Origin: an uncultured Clostridium sp.
GTDB taxonomy: Bacteria; Bacillota; Clostridia; Oscillospirales; Butyricicoccaceae
Reading direction: 5' to 3'
NCBI GenBank assembly: GCA_947427035.1
Contig: CANEGK010000002.1
Span: 1-64,000, forward strand
Length of the DNA: 64,000 nt
Shown here: positions 18,501 through 27,899 of the stretch, one piece after another
Numbering within the stretch: position 1 is the stretch's first letter
Layout: each line of letters opens with the position of its first letter
Position numbers and translations under genes: made by a program
Notes under the pieces: model-generated
Databases searched by the model: none
What the model saw: only the letters and a program-made list of their open reading frames with translations
Told to the model about the DNA's origin: nothing

Positions 18501-19856
18501 TCAGCGCAGGATGTCGTCCAGATCGTGGATCTGGCGGCTGGCCGAGACGATGACGACGCTGTCGCCCTTTTCAATGTGGTCGCTGCCGCCGGGGATGATG
18601 GTCTTGCCGTGGCGGACGATGGAGGCGACGAGCAGGTTGGGCTTGGTGTTCAGCTCGCTCAGCGGCTTGCCGATGACGCGCGAACGCTCGCCGACGCGGA
18701 ATTCCAGGGCTTCGACCTGGTCGTTGACAATGCGGTGCAGCGTTTCCATCTTGCTGCCGATGGAATTGCGCAGCGCGCGCACATAGCGGATGATGCGGGT
18801 GGCCGTCAGGTTTTTGGGTGAGATGACCGTTTCGATGCCGGAGTTGGACAAAATTCCCGTAAAAGAAATGCGGTTGACTTTGGCGATGACCTTGCCCTGC
18901 GTGCGCGTTGCGGCGTACATCGACAGAATGATATTCTCTTCGTCCATGTTGGTCAGGGCGATAAAGGCGTCGGTGCGCTCGATGCCCTCCTCCAGCAAAA
19001 GCTCTTCGCTGGTGCCGTCGCCGCAGATGATTTCGGCCCCCGGCAGAAGCTCGCACAGCTTGTCGCAGGTGGCGCGGTTGATGTCAACGATTTTGACGCG
19101 CATGTTGAGCTCAAGCAGCATTTTGGCCAGGTAAAAGCTGATGCGGCCGCCGCCGACAATGAGCACCGAGCGCACCTTGTGCGACGCCAGCCCGATGGCG
19201 CGGAAAAACCCTTCGGTTTCGGCCGGCGAGGCGGTGATGTGAATGCGGTCGCCGCCGCGCAGCACAAAGCTGCCGTCGGGGATGGTGACGTCGTTGCCGC
19301 GCTGCACGGCGACGATGAGCACCTTGACCTGGTGCTTCTGGTATAGGGCGGACAGCGGCATACCGTCGAGCGGGCTGCGCTCGGCCACGCGGATTTCCAC
19401 CAGGTCGACGCGCCCTTTGGCAAAGGAGTCGATTTTGCTGGCCGAGGGGAAGCGCAGCACGCGCGAGATTTCGGCGGCCGCCGCCTGCTCGGGGTTGATG
19501 ACCAGGGATATGCCGAAGACCTCTTTCATAATGCCGAGCTGGCGGGTGTATTCCGGGTTGCGGACGCGGGCGATGGTGTGGTGCGCGCCGATTTTTTTGG
19601 CCGTGATGCAGGCCAGAAGGTTGACCTCGTCCGACGAGGTGGCGGCGATGACAAGGTCGGCGCGCTCGGCGCCCGCTTCACGCAGGACGTCGATGGACGC
19701 GCCGTTGCCGTAAATGCCGATGACGTCGAGCACGTTGACCGACTGCCGCAGCGCGGCGGTGTTCTTGTCGACGACGACGACGTCGTGCCCCTCTTTTGAA
19801 AGCTGTTCGGTAAGGGCGTAGCCGACCTTACCGTTTCCGATGACGACAATTTTCAT
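18501..19856 (-). CDS. trkA: Trk system potassium transporter regulatory subunit TrkA
   Basis: 451 residues, the double-length TrkA with two RCK units. The first Rossmann motif is KIVVIGNGKVGYALTEQL and the second SVLIVGGGRISFYLAK; each is followed by a TrkA-C domain (VEIRVAERSPLDGMPLSALY and LEFRVGERSRVIGKPLSEL). These cytosolic domains bind NAD(H)/ATP and gate TrkH. GAGAGGATC precedes the ATG. No separate promoter is obvious in the 131-bp gap after the malic enzyme gene. Confidence 0.95.
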   Translation of the reverse strand: MKIVVIGNGKVGYALTEQLSKEGHDVVVVDKNTAALRQSVNVLDVIGIYGNGASIDVLREAGAERADLVIAATSSDEVNLLACITAKKIGAHHTIARVRNPEYTRQLGIMKEVFGISLVINPEQAAAAEISRVLRFPSASKIDSFAKGRVDLVEIRVAERSPLDGMPLSALYQKHQVKVLIVAVQRGNDVTIPDGSFVLRGGDRIHITASPAETEGFFRAIGLASHKVRSVLIVGGGRISFYLAKMLLELNMRVKIVDINRATCDKLCELLPGAEIICGDGTSEELLLEEGIERTDAFIALTNMDEENIILSMYAATRTQGKVIAKVNRISFTGILSNSGIETVISPKNLTATRIIRYVRALRNSIGSKMETLHRIVNDQVEALEFRVGERSRVIGKPLSELNTKPNLLVASIVRHGKTIIPGGSDHIEKGDSVVIVSASRQIHDLDDILR

Positions 19857-19875
19857 GGGTGGATCCTCTCTTTGG

Positions 19876-19910
19876 AAAAACGCCCGAAGCCCCGGGAGCC
19901 GGGCGGCTTC
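19876..19910 (-). terminator. Possible terminator after malic enzyme gene
   Basis: GAAGCC and GGCTTC arms plus an alternative CGCCCG/CGGGCG pairing, followed on the minus strand by GGGCGTTTTT. Stem is imperfect and the T run is a few bases away, so termination may be partial. Confidence 0.45.
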
Positions 19911-19987
19911 CGAGGCTTTGAAGGCAAAATGAACAGGGAACCGGCCGGAAAAGCGGCGCTGCCGCGCGGTGCTTTTGAACGGGAAGC

Positions 19988-21160
19988 TTAAACGCGGGCG
20001 ACGCCCGATGCAATAGCGGCGCGGCGCACGGCCTCGGCCACCTTCTGGTGCCCGGCGCGGTCAAAGGCGGGGGGCATGATATATTCGGGCGAAAGCTCGC
20101 CCGGCCCGACGAGGTCGGCGATGGCGTGGGCGGCCGCCAGCTTCATCTCTTCGTTGATGTCGCTGGCGCGCACGTCGAGCGCGCCGCGGAATACGCCGGG
20201 GAAGGCCAGAACGTTGTTGATCTGGTTGGGGAAATCCGAGCGGCCGGTGCCGACGATGAAGGCGCCGCCCGCTTTGGCATCCTCCGGCCAGATTTCGGGC
20301 ACCGGATTGGCCATAGCGAAGACGACCGCCTTGTCGGCCATCAGTGCGACGTCCTCACGCGTCAGGCAGTTGGGGGCCGAAACGCCGATGAAAACGTCGG
20401 CGCCCGCAATGGCGTCGCGCAGGCGGCCCTTCAGGTTGCGCGGGTTGCACAGGGCGGCGACGAGCGCCTGCTCGGGGTTCATGTCGGGGTTGCCGGCGTA
20501 CAAAAGACCGTATTTGTCGCACAGGATCAGGTCGGGCACGCCGAGCGAGAGCAAAAGCCGCGCGATGGCCAGGGCGGCCGCGCCCGCGCCGTTGATGACG
20601 ACGCGCAGCGAGGAAACGGCCTTGCCCGTCAGCTTGCAGGCGTTGATGAGGGCGGCGGAAACGACGATGGCCGTGCCGTGCTGATCGTCGTGAAAGACGG
20701 GGATGTCGCACTTTTTCTTGAGCTGCCGCTCGATTTCTATACAGCGCGGGGCGGAGATATCCTCCAGGTTGATGCCGCCGAACGAGCCGGCCAGCAGCTC
20801 GACGGTGCGGACGATTTCATCGACGTCCTTGGAGCGGATGCAAAGGGGGATGGCGTTGACGCCGGCAAAGGCCTTGAAAAGGGCGCATTTGCCCTCCATA
20901 ACCGGCATACCGGCTTCGGGCCCGATGTCGCCCAGGCCGAGGACGGCCGTGCCGTCGGTGATGACGGCGACCAGGTTGCCGCGGCCGGTGTAACGGTAAG
21001 AGAGCTCGCGGTCCTCTTTGATTTTCAGGCAGGGCTCGGCGACGCCGGGCGTGTAGGCGATGGTCATATCCTCATAGGATTCGATGGGGCAGCGGTTGAC
21101 AATGTCCAGCTTGCCCTTCCACTGCTCGTGGGCCAGAAGCGCGCGTTCCTTGATGTCCAT
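19988..21160 (-). CDS. NAD(P)-dependent malic enzyme
   Basis: Oxidative decarboxylation of malate to pyruvate. 390 residues from MDIKERALLAHEQWKGK; AAGGAG lies just upstream. This is the short prokaryotic form without the phosphotransacetylase domain. Motifs: IAYTPGVAEPC, NLVAVITDGTAVLGLGDIG, IPVFHDDQHGTAIV (metal/substrate), INGAGAAALAIARLL (Rossmann) and FAMANPVPEI. The upstream neighbour is the SLH glycosidase, ending 25 bp before this start. Confidence 0.94.
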   Translation of the reverse strand: MDIKERALLAHEQWKGKLDIVNRCPIESYEDMTIAYTPGVAEPCLKIKEDRELSYRYTGRGNLVAVITDGTAVLGLGDIGPEAGMPVMEGKCALFKAFAGVNAIPLCIRSKDVDEIVRTVELLAGSFGGINLEDISAPRCIEIERQLKKKCDIPVFHDDQHGTAIVVSAALINACKLTGKAVSSLRVVINGAGAAALAIARLLLSLGVPDLILCDKYGLLYAGNPDMNPEQALVAALCNPRNLKGRLRDAIAGADVFIGVSAPNCLTREDVALMADKAVVFAMANPVPEIWPEDAKAGGAFIVGTGRSDFPNQINNVLAFPGVFRGALDVRASDINEEMKLAAAHAIADLVGPGELSPEYIMPPAFDRAGHQKVAEAVRRAAIASGVARV

Positions 21161-21185
21161 CTTTTCACTCCTTATGAAATCGTAT

Positions 21186-24158
21186 TTAATACAGCTTAAA
21201 GAACAGGGAGGCCATTTGGCCGCGGGTGATGGTTTCGAGCGGGGCGACGTTACCCGTGCCGCCGACGCCCGAGACAATGCCGAGCGAAGCCAGAAGGCTG
21301 ACGTGATCCTGCGCCCAGTAGGGCACGGCGGAAAAGTCGTCAAAGGCGGCGGTCCGGTAGGCGTAGCCGCGCTCGATGGTACGGCCCAGGATGGTCATGA
21401 CCTGCGCGCGCGTCGTGCTGGCGTTGGGCTGGTACAGGGAAACGCCGTTGACGACGGTGCCCTTCATGATGCCCTCGGCGTACAGGGCGCGGACGTGGGG
21501 CAGCGCCCAGTCGGCGATGTCGGCGGCGTCGGCATGGGGCAGCGCGACGGCGTCATACTTTGCGGTGTCCAGACCGAGCCAGCGCGAAATGAGGGTAGCC
21601 GCCATCTGGTTGGTGGCGGAGCGGTCGGGGTAGAAATTGTCGTCCGGCGAGAAAATGCCCTGTATACACAGGTATTCGGCGTACGGCTGCGCCCAGTGGC
21701 CGCCGGCCAAATCGGCAAATACGCTGGTCTGCACGCTGCCAACAGACGCCGTCTGCATGGCGCGGTTGCAGAAGGCGTCGCGCACCGTCAGCACGATATG
21801 GTGCATGGCGTCATCGGCAGGCAGCGCGGCCGAAAGCGTGCCGGAAGACTGCTGGTATTCAAAATCAAGGGGCTGGCCGTCCAGGGTGAGGGAAATCATC
21901 TCGCGGGTCACGGGCTGGGGGAAATTGTCGGTGATGCCGGCCGAAATCAGCCCGTCGGCGGCTGTCAGCGTGACGGTGGGCGGGGTCAGATCGGCCCCTG
22001 TGCTGGAATAATGGCACAGGATCTGGTCGATGGCCAGGCTGCCGGACGATGCGGCGGCAACCGAAGAGGAAAGGCCGAGCAGCGTTTTGGCGCCCGACGG
22101 GACGCGCACGGAGACATACTGCCAGTCGGCGCCGGACGAGAGGCCGAGCGGAACCGACGAGACGCTGCCGTCGCCCATGCCGAAGTCGAGTGAAAAGCTG
22201 CCGCTGCCGCGCGCCATCAGGCTGACGGCGTAAGCGCCCGATCCGAGCGTGTAGGCCGGCGCAGGGCGGTAGGTAATAGTTTCAGGCAGGCTGGCGGCCG
22301 GTACATGATAGGCCAGTGATGCGCTGCCAAAGCCGTAGCGGGCGTTTTCCGGCAGCTTCGAAACGGTGCAGGCCGCCGAAGTGTCGGGCTTGGCAGCGGC
22401 AGCCGTCCACTGCGCGCCGCCCTCAAAATCTTCGAGCAGGTCGGGGGCGCGGCCGACGGTGAGCGGAATGGACGCCGTTTTGGCGCCGGCCGAAACGGTC
22501 AGCGTGCCCGAAAGCCCCGGGGCGCTGCCCGCCGTGACAACGCCCTCAGCGCTGACCGTGCCGGCGTTGCCGGACAGAGAAAAGGCAAAGGACGGATCCT
22601 GCGAAAGAATGGTGCGTATACCGTCGGTGCAGATGACGTCAAGGTCGACCTGCTCGCCGGGGGACAGGCTGAGCTGGGTCACGGACGAGGTGCTGCCGTG
22701 CCGCACCACCTTCATGGTGACGGGGGTTTCATAGACGGTAAATACCGCGTCCTGCGAGGCCATAGTGCTCGACAGCGCGCCCACCGTCACCGTGCCCGCT
22801 TCGGCGGGTGCGGTAAAAATATTGTCCGTGACCGATCCGCCGCCCGAGGTGACGGCGAAGCCTTCGGCGTACAGCTCTTTGGGAAAGTAATCGGGGTTGT
22901 AGCTGCGTGAAGAAAGCGTGGCCTGCGAGCCGGCCATGATGGGCTGGTTCTGCGGGTAGACGACTGCCGTCGAGGCGGGCAGCGAAGCGTCGCCGCCGTT
23001 GACAAAGACGATGAAGTTGGCGCATTTGCGGGCGCTGCCGTCGGACGGTGAAGAGATGACGGGCACGGTCCGCTCGCCGTTTGAGCGCGCGGCGGTGATG
23101 GTCGAACCGCCGCCGTCCAGATTGACGACGTTGGTGCAGCCCTGGGCCTGAAGCCGCAGAGCGGCGTCGCGCAGGCTGATGCCGTCGGCCAGCCCGCTCT
23201 GGCGGCCGTCGCACACCAGAATGACGCATGAGCCGTCGTCGCGCGTGCCCAGTACGGTACGGGGCGCGCGGCCCGTCGTCGCGGCCGAGGTCAGCTGGCC
23301 GTTCCGCAGCAGCATATCGCCCCCGCCGCACGAAAAGACGGCGTCGTGCCAGCGCGGGTCGGCGGTCGAAGCGTTGATGGTGATGGTCTGGCCGGCTTCC
23401 AGGCCGCCCAGCGTCGTGCCGGATGTATTGACGTCGCTCAGCGCGAGAATCATCTGGTTCTCGTTTAAAGGAAGGGATTCGGCGCCGTGGACGACGCGTG
23501 AAACGGTGGCGGTCAGCGGCTGGCCGAGGCGCAGGCAGTCGCCGGGGGCGATGTCGAGCACCACCTGCACGCCGGCCGCCGACACGCGCGTCGTCGCGGC
23601 AAAGTCGGGGGTGTACAGGTAAATGCCCTTCTGCGTGCGGGTTTTATTGAGGGCGTAAATGGGCCGTACAAGGCCGTTTACGTCGGTCAGGCTCATTTTA
23701 AGGGCGGGCGCGCCGGTGATGACGCTGCCGTCGGACAGAAAGCCGACGGCGTTCCACGCGCCGTCCGAAACGCACAGGCGGCCGTTCTGAATGAGCATCC
23801 CGGTGGGAATGCCGGTGTTCATATCAAAAAAATCGGCGTTGACGGCGGCCATGACGGTGTAGCCCTGGTTCTGGCACCAGTTGATCACCGTGCTGATGTC
23901 GGATTTTCCATAAATCTTGTTGCCGTAGGCGGTGATGGGCACGGCCGTAAAGCCGGGGGTGTAGTCAAGGGTAAAGTACTGGTCGGCTGCGCCGGCGTCG
24001 GTGCGGCGCAGGGTAGAGGTCAGCGTCAGGCCCTGGACAAGGGTCTGGACGTCTTCATACACATACTCGCCTGCGGCGGCAAGGCCGGCGGGGAATGATG
24101 CGAGCACAAGGAAACAGGCGGTGACGAGGGAACAGGCGCGGCGGAAAAAGGGTTTCAT
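21186..24158 (-). CDS. SLH-anchored phosphodiester glycosidase (NAGPA-domain) exoprotein
   Basis: 990 residues. Signal peptide 1-28 (ends LAAAGE). Residues ~90-385 form an NAGPA-type phosphodiester glycosidase domain, with AAVNADFFDMNTGIPTG, GRAPRTVLGTRDDG and the conserved NLDGGGSTI segment. Then come Ig-like beta domains (~400-570), a carbohydrate-binding-like beta sandwich (~575-730, LLEDFEGGAQW) and three S-layer homology repeats (~800-990; FADLAGGHWAQPYAEYL, IADWALPHVRALYAEGI, FSAVPYWAQDHVSLLASLGI). Relatives remove GlcNAc-phosphodiester caps, so wall teichoic acid or exopolysaccharide modification at the cell surface is plausible. AAGGAG precedes the ATG. Confidence 0.9.
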   Translation of the reverse strand: MKPFFRRACSLVTACFLVLASFPAGLAAAGEYVYEDVQTLVQGLTLTSTLRRTDAGAADQYFTLDYTPGFTAVPITAYGNKIYGKSDISTVINWCQNQGYTVMAAVNADFFDMNTGIPTGMLIQNGRLCVSDGAWNAVGFLSDGSVITGAPALKMSLTDVNGLVRPIYALNKTRTQKGIYLYTPDFAATTRVSAAGVQVVLDIAPGDCLRLGQPLTATVSRVVHGAESLPLNENQMILALSDVNTSGTTLGGLEAGQTITINASTADPRWHDAVFSCGGGDMLLRNGQLTSAATTGRAPRTVLGTRDDGSCVILVCDGRQSGLADGISLRDAALRLQAQGCTNVVNLDGGGSTITAARSNGERTVPVISSPSDGSARKCANFIVFVNGGDASLPASTAVVYPQNQPIMAGSQATLSSRSYNPDYFPKELYAEGFAVTSGGGSVTDNIFTAPAEAGTVTVGALSSTMASQDAVFTVYETPVTMKVVRHGSTSSVTQLSLSPGEQVDLDVICTDGIRTILSQDPSFAFSLSGNAGTVSAEGVVTAGSAPGLSGTLTVSAGAKTASIPLTVGRAPDLLEDFEGGAQWTAAAAKPDTSAACTVSKLPENARYGFGSASLAYHVPAASLPETITYRPAPAYTLGSGAYAVSLMARGSGSFSLDFGMGDGSVSSVPLGLSSGADWQYVSVRVPSGAKTLLGLSSSVAAASSGSLAIDQILCHYSSTGADLTPPTVTLTAADGLISAGITDNFPQPVTREMISLTLDGQPLDFEYQQSSGTLSAALPADDAMHHIVLTVRDAFCNRAMQTASVGSVQTSVFADLAGGHWAQPYAEYLCIQGIFSPDDNFYPDRSATNQMAATLISRWLGLDTAKYDAVALPHADAADIADWALPHVRALYAEGIMKGTVVNGVSLYQPNASTTRAQVMTILGRTIERGYAYRTAAFDDFSAVPYWAQDHVSLLASLGIVSGVGGTGNVAPLETITRGQMASLFFKLY

Positions 24159-24281
24159 GACGGCTCCTTTCAGGGGTGAGGCTGGCGGAATCTGCGCAGG
24201 GCGCGATGCGCCCGTGCAAAGCCTATTCTAGTACACTTTCAGGCAAAAGAAAAGAGATAAAATGGACAAAGAAAGAGGAAA

Positions 24282-24310
24282 TTGTTTTTAATCGCCGAAT
24301 GTGGTATGAT
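24282..24310 (+). promoter_or_regulatory. Promoter of PTS IIC gene
   Basis: TTGTTT (24282-24287), 17-bp spacer, TATGAT (24305-24310) preceded by TGTGG (extended -10). Confidence 0.7.
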
Positions 24311-24373
24311 GTCGGCGGGATTTCTGACGATTTGCCCACAAAGCCAAACAGAAGGAAAAGAGAGGATTCGACT

Positions 24374-25405
24374 ATGCCGGACAACAACAAGCAGACGCTG
24401 CTGACCAGGTTTTTCAAAAGGTACTTTATCGACGCCATGAGCGCTATGGCTATGGGCCTTTTCTCGTCGCTCATCATCGGGCTCATTCTGTCGCAGCTGG
24501 CCAAGCTGCCGGGGCTTTCGTTCATCGCGCCGCTGACCGAGGTGCTGGCGGCCAGCTCGCCCGTCGTCGGCGCGGCCATCGGCGTCGCCATTGCGTGGGG
24601 GCTCAAATGCGACGGCATGGTCGTCTTTTCGTGCGCCGGCGCCGGCGCTGTCGGCTATGCCTACGGCGGCCCGGTCGGCGCCTTTATCGGCGCGGTGATC
24701 GGCGCCGAGTTCGGCCAGCTTGTCTCCAAAAAGACGCCGGTTGACATTGTCGTCACCCCCATTGTCACCATTGTTGCGGGCGGGTTTTTCGGCCACCTGG
24801 TCGGCCCGTCCATTCAGAGCGCGATGGACTGGCTGGGCCAGGTCGTCAACGCCGCCACCGTCTTGTCGCCGCTGCCTATGGGTATTGCCGTCGGCGTCAT
24901 CGTCGGCATGGTGCTCACCCTGCCCATCAGCTCGGCGGCGCTGTGCATCATGCTGGGCCTGTCCGGCCTGGCGGCGGGCGCGGCCACGGCGGGCTGCGCG
25001 GCGCAGATGGTCGGCTTCGCCGTCGTCAGCTTCCGCGACAACGGCGTGTCCGGCCTGATTTCGCAGGGCATCGGCACGTCCATGCTGCAGGTGCCCAACA
25101 TCATGCGCCGCCCGCAGATCTGGATAGCGCCGACGGTGGCCAGCGCCGTCTGCGGCGCGCTGTCGGCCGCCGTCTTCGGCATGACCAACGTCGCGGCGGG
25201 GGCCGGCATGGGCACGTCGGGCCTGGTGGGCGAAATCACCATGTACGGGGATATGGCCGCGTCCATCGGCGGGCTGAAGGTCATTTTGCTCATGCTGCTG
25301 GTGCACGTCGCCGTGCCCGCCGCGGTGGCGTTCGCCGTCGACCAGCTGATGAGAAAAATCGGCTGGGTGCGCGAGGGCGATATGAAGCTGCGTGAAATTT
25401 CGTAA
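24374..25405 (+). CDS. PTS sugar transporter subunit IIC (PTS_EIIC_2 type), orphan
   Basis: 343 residues from MPDNNKQTLLTRFFKRYF; about eight to ten hydrophobic helices rich in Gly/Ala (VVGAAIGVAIAWGL, GGPVGAFIGAVIGAEFG, IAVGVIVGMVLTLPIS). The pattern fits the PTS_EIIC_2 membrane family. No IIA, IIB, kinase or sugar-metabolism gene is adjacent, so either its partners are elsewhere or it works without phosphotransfer. AGAGGA lies 8 bases upstream of the ATG. Own promoter; the DegV gene 140 bp downstream has its own. Confidence 0.8.
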   Translation: MPDNNKQTLLTRFFKRYFIDAMSAMAMGLFSSLIIGLILSQLAKLPGLSFIAPLTEVLAASSPVVGAAIGVAIAWGLKCDGMVVFSCAGAGAVGYAYGGPVGAFIGAVIGAEFGQLVSKKTPVDIVVTPIVTIVAGGFFGHLVGPSIQSAMDWLGQVVNAATVLSPLPMGIAVGVIVGMVLTLPISSAALCIMLGLSGLAAGAATAGCAAQMVGFAVVSFRDNGVSGLISQGIGTSMLQVPNIMRRPQIWIAPTVASAVCGALSAAVFGMTNVAAGAGMGTSGLVGEITMYGDMAASIGGLKVILLMLLVHVAVPAAVAFAVDQLMRKIGWVREGDMKLREIS

Positions 25406-25428
25406 GGAAACTGAAAGGCGCGCTGTCT

Positions 25429-25456
25429 TTGCTTTTTCGTATATGTATGATATACT
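25429..25456 (+). promoter_or_regulatory. Promoter of degV-family gene with overlapping dyad
   Basis: TTGCTT (25429-25434), 16-bp spacer, TATACT (25451-25456). A 17-bp inverted repeat GTATAT-N5-ATATAC (25439-25455) overlaps the spacer and the -10. Confidence 0.6.
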
Positions 25457-25545
25457 ACACACAGTTATGCTTTGAAAGAGGATGCCGCAGAAAAGCCCTG
25501 TACCGATCTGCGGCGCCCGTCAATTAAAGAAAAAGGAGAACGACG

Positions 25546-26424
25546 ATGTCTGAGTATAAGTTTGTTCTGGCGTGTGACAGCACCTGCGACCTGCCGCGCG
25601 AATGGTATGAGAGCACAGGCGCCATCTGCATTCCGCACGGCATAGTGATGGACGGGAGAGAGTACTGGGATGATTTCGGAGCCAGCGTGTCGGCCCAGAC
25701 GGTCTATGCAAATATCCGCGGCGGCGGGATGCCCTCGACCCTGCAGGGCAGCCTGGAAGCCTTGACCGAGGCGTTTGAAGAAAGCTTCAAGAAGGGGCTG
25801 GACGTTTTATACGTCGGCTTTTCCTCGCAGCTGAGCGGCACCTTTGCCACTTCGCGCATGGTCGCCGGGGAAATTGAGGGGAAATACCCCGGCCGCAGGG
25901 CCATCTGCTTTGACACGCGCGGCGCGACCATGGGACACGGCATTCAGGTGCTGCTCGCACAGTCGCTGCGCGAGCAGGGCCTTTCGGCTGCCGAAACGGC
26001 CGAGGAGCTGGAAAAGCGCTGCCTGAAAGCGTGCCACTTCTTTACCGTCGACGACCTCAACCACCTGTACCGCGGCGGGCGGCTGTCCAAGACGACGGCG
26101 GTGGTCGGCAGCCTGATAGGCATCAAGCCGGTCATGTATGTCAGCGACGAGGGCAAGCTGGTGCCGATAGGCAAAAAGCGCGGACGCCGCCAGTCGATGG
26201 AAGAGCTGGCGCGGCTGACCGCAGAACATATTAAAGATCCGCTGGAGCAGACCATTTACATCACCCACGGGGACTGTCTGGGCGAAGCCGAAGAGCTGAA
26301 GGCTATGGTCTGTGAAAAGCTGCCCGGCGCCAGGGTGGAGGTTTCGATGCTGTCGCCCATTATCGGCATCCATTCCGGCCCGGGAACGCTGGCCATCTTC
26401 TTCTGGGGCGAAAAGCGGCTGTAA
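25546..26424 (+). CDS. DegV family fatty-acid-binding protein
   Basis: 292 residues. DegV/FakB proteins hold a fatty acid and in FakAB systems present it to the FakA kinase. Features: N-terminal LACDSTCDLP (DSTxD motif), GGGMPSTLQGS, VGFSSQLSGTFATS, and C-terminal SPIIGIHSGPGTLAIFFWG with the family His. No fakA-like kinase is in the window. An AAGGAG site precedes the ATG. Confidence 0.9.
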   Translation: MSEYKFVLACDSTCDLPREWYESTGAICIPHGIVMDGREYWDDFGASVSAQTVYANIRGGGMPSTLQGSLEALTEAFEESFKKGLDVLYVGFSSQLSGTFATSRMVAGEIEGKYPGRRAICFDTRGATMGHGIQVLLAQSLREQGLSAAETAEELEKRCLKACHFFTVDDLNHLYRGGRLSKTTAVVGSLIGIKPVMYVSDEGKLVPIGKKRGRRQSMEELARLTAEHIKDPLEQTIYITHGDCLGEAEELKAMVCEKLPGARVEVSMLSPIIGIHSGPGTLAIFFWGEKRL

Positions 26425-26432
26425 AAGCAAAT

Positions 26433-26472
26433 AAAAGCGCCGGTGCAGACGGTTGGACTGCGCCGGCGTTTT
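26433..26472. terminator. Bidirectional terminator between degV-family gene and MATE gene
   Basis: AAAAGCGCCGG-GCAG and CTGC-CCGGCGTTTT arms with a 9-nt loop; serves both converging genes. Confidence 0.8.
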
Positions 26473-26499
26473 CCATATTTGGCAAAGGGGAAAACGGCG

Positions 26500-27876
26500 T
26501 CAGGCAGAGGCGGCGTCCGGGCCGCGCCGTCTGCCTTCGCGGCGCAGGAAGAGCAGGAAGAGCGTGAGCAGCACGACGCCCTTGAGAATGCTCGAAACGG
26601 TGATGCTCCACCAGATGCCGTTGAGGCCGAGGGCCGTCGACGAAAGGACCATGGCCATGGGAATGCGCGCCGACGTCAGCACAATGCTGTTGAGAGAGGG
26701 GGGCAGGGTCTTTCCAAAACCGGAAAAAGCGCCGCCCGTCATGATTTCGATGCAGGAGAAAAGCTGCGAAAGCCCGAGGATTTTCAGGTAATCGACGCCG
26801 AGCGGCAGCGCTTCCGCTTCGCGGATAAAGATACGGAAGATAGGGGCTGCGCCCAAAATGAGCAGCAGAGAGGTGAAAACACCCCAAACCGTCATGACAA
26901 TGAGCGAGTCGCGGAAGCCGCGTTTGGCGCGCGCGAAGTTGCCGGCGCCGTGGTTTTGCGCCACAAAGGAGTTGAGGGCGGCGCCGAAGCCTTCGGCCGT
27001 CATCCACGAAATGGATTCGATCTGCCCGCCGACCTTTTGCACGGCGACCGCCGTGTCGCCAAAGCTGGAAACAGTGCGCGCCAGAACCATTGAAATGCTG
27101 GTGAAGAGCGCGCTCTGCACAGCCGTCGGCAGCCCGATGCGCAGAATATCCCGCATTTTTTTGGCGTCGGGCCTTTTCAGTATATTGACATCGCAGAGCA
27201 GGTGCGTGTCGCGCCGGGCATACAGAATGTACAGCAGCGTGACGAGCGCCTGCGCCAGCACGGTGGCAACGGCGGCGCCGGTTACTCCCATGGCGGGCAG
27301 CGGCCCCAGGCCGAAAATGAGCAGAGGATCCAGAACGATGTTGAGCACCAGCCCGACGGCTGTCACGGCAAAGGGGGTGCGGCTGTTGCCGGTCACGGTG
27401 ATGAGGCCGGTAAAAACCTGGTTGACGGTGCTGAAAAGGATCAGCCCGCCCGTGATGAGCAGATAAGATTCGGCGTCTTTGATGACCTGTGCGCCGTTGA
27501 GCCGAAAAAAGCCGATGAGCGGGCCGGTGAATAGCGCCATGACAAGGCCGAAGGCCACGCTGAGCCCGACCTCAAGCTGTAAGGCGTTCTGGGCGTATTG
27601 GGCGGCCTCGTGCTTTTCGCCGGCGCCCAGACGGTGGCCGGCGTTGACCTGGCCGCCGGTGCGCGCCAGCGTCGCGACCGCCTGTGAAAGCCAGCCGTAC
27701 ATGCCGGCGGCGCCGATGCTGGCCACCGCGTCGGCGCCCAGGCGGCCGATCCAGATCATATCGATCATATTATACGCCATCTGCAAAAGCGACGTCGCCA
27801 TAATGGGTACGGCCAGCCGCGCCAGCGACGAAAAGATGTTGCCTTCGAGTAAATTGACGGTGCGTGTGCGTGCCAT
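26500..27876 (-). CDS. MATE family efflux transporter
   Basis: 458 residues with about 12 transmembrane helices, the MATE length. Characteristic pieces are LAVPIMATSLLQMAYNMIDM and WIGRLGADAVASIGAAG at the N terminus, RTGGQVNAGHRLGAGE, and AEGFGAALNSFVAQNHGAG in the second half. Predicted Na+- or H+-driven export of cationic compounds. An AGGAGGCG site precedes the ATG. The promoter region carries a near-perfect LexA box, which suggests DNA-damage control. Confidence 0.92.
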   Translation of the reverse strand: MARTRTVNLLEGNIFSSLARLAVPIMATSLLQMAYNMIDMIWIGRLGADAVASIGAAGMYGWLSQAVATLARTGGQVNAGHRLGAGEKHEAAQYAQNALQLEVGLSVAFGLVMALFTGPLIGFFRLNGAQVIKDAESYLLITGGLILFSTVNQVFTGLITVTGNSRTPFAVTAVGLVLNIVLDPLLIFGLGPLPAMGVTGAAVATVLAQALVTLLYILYARRDTHLLCDVNILKRPDAKKMRDILRIGLPTAVQSALFTSISMVLARTVSSFGDTAVAVQKVGGQIESISWMTAEGFGAALNSFVAQNHGAGNFARAKRGFRDSLIVMTVWGVFTSLLLILGAAPIFRIFIREAEALPLGVDYLKILGLSQLFSCIEIMTGGAFSGFGKTLPPSLNSIVLTSARIPMAMVLSSTALGLNGIWWSITVSSILKGVVLLTLFLLFLRREGRRRGPDAASA

Positions 27877-27899
27877 GAAACGCCTCCTGAAAAATAAAC

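Noticed and set aside
17391-18821. A 476-residue open frame on the plus strand across trkH and trkA
   Set aside because: It is the antisense shadow of two clear genes. The protein is compositionally odd, has no ribosome-binding site and no family resemblance. High GC leaves many such antisense frames open, for example 3164-5513, 14732-16141, 20048-21199 and 45901-47397.
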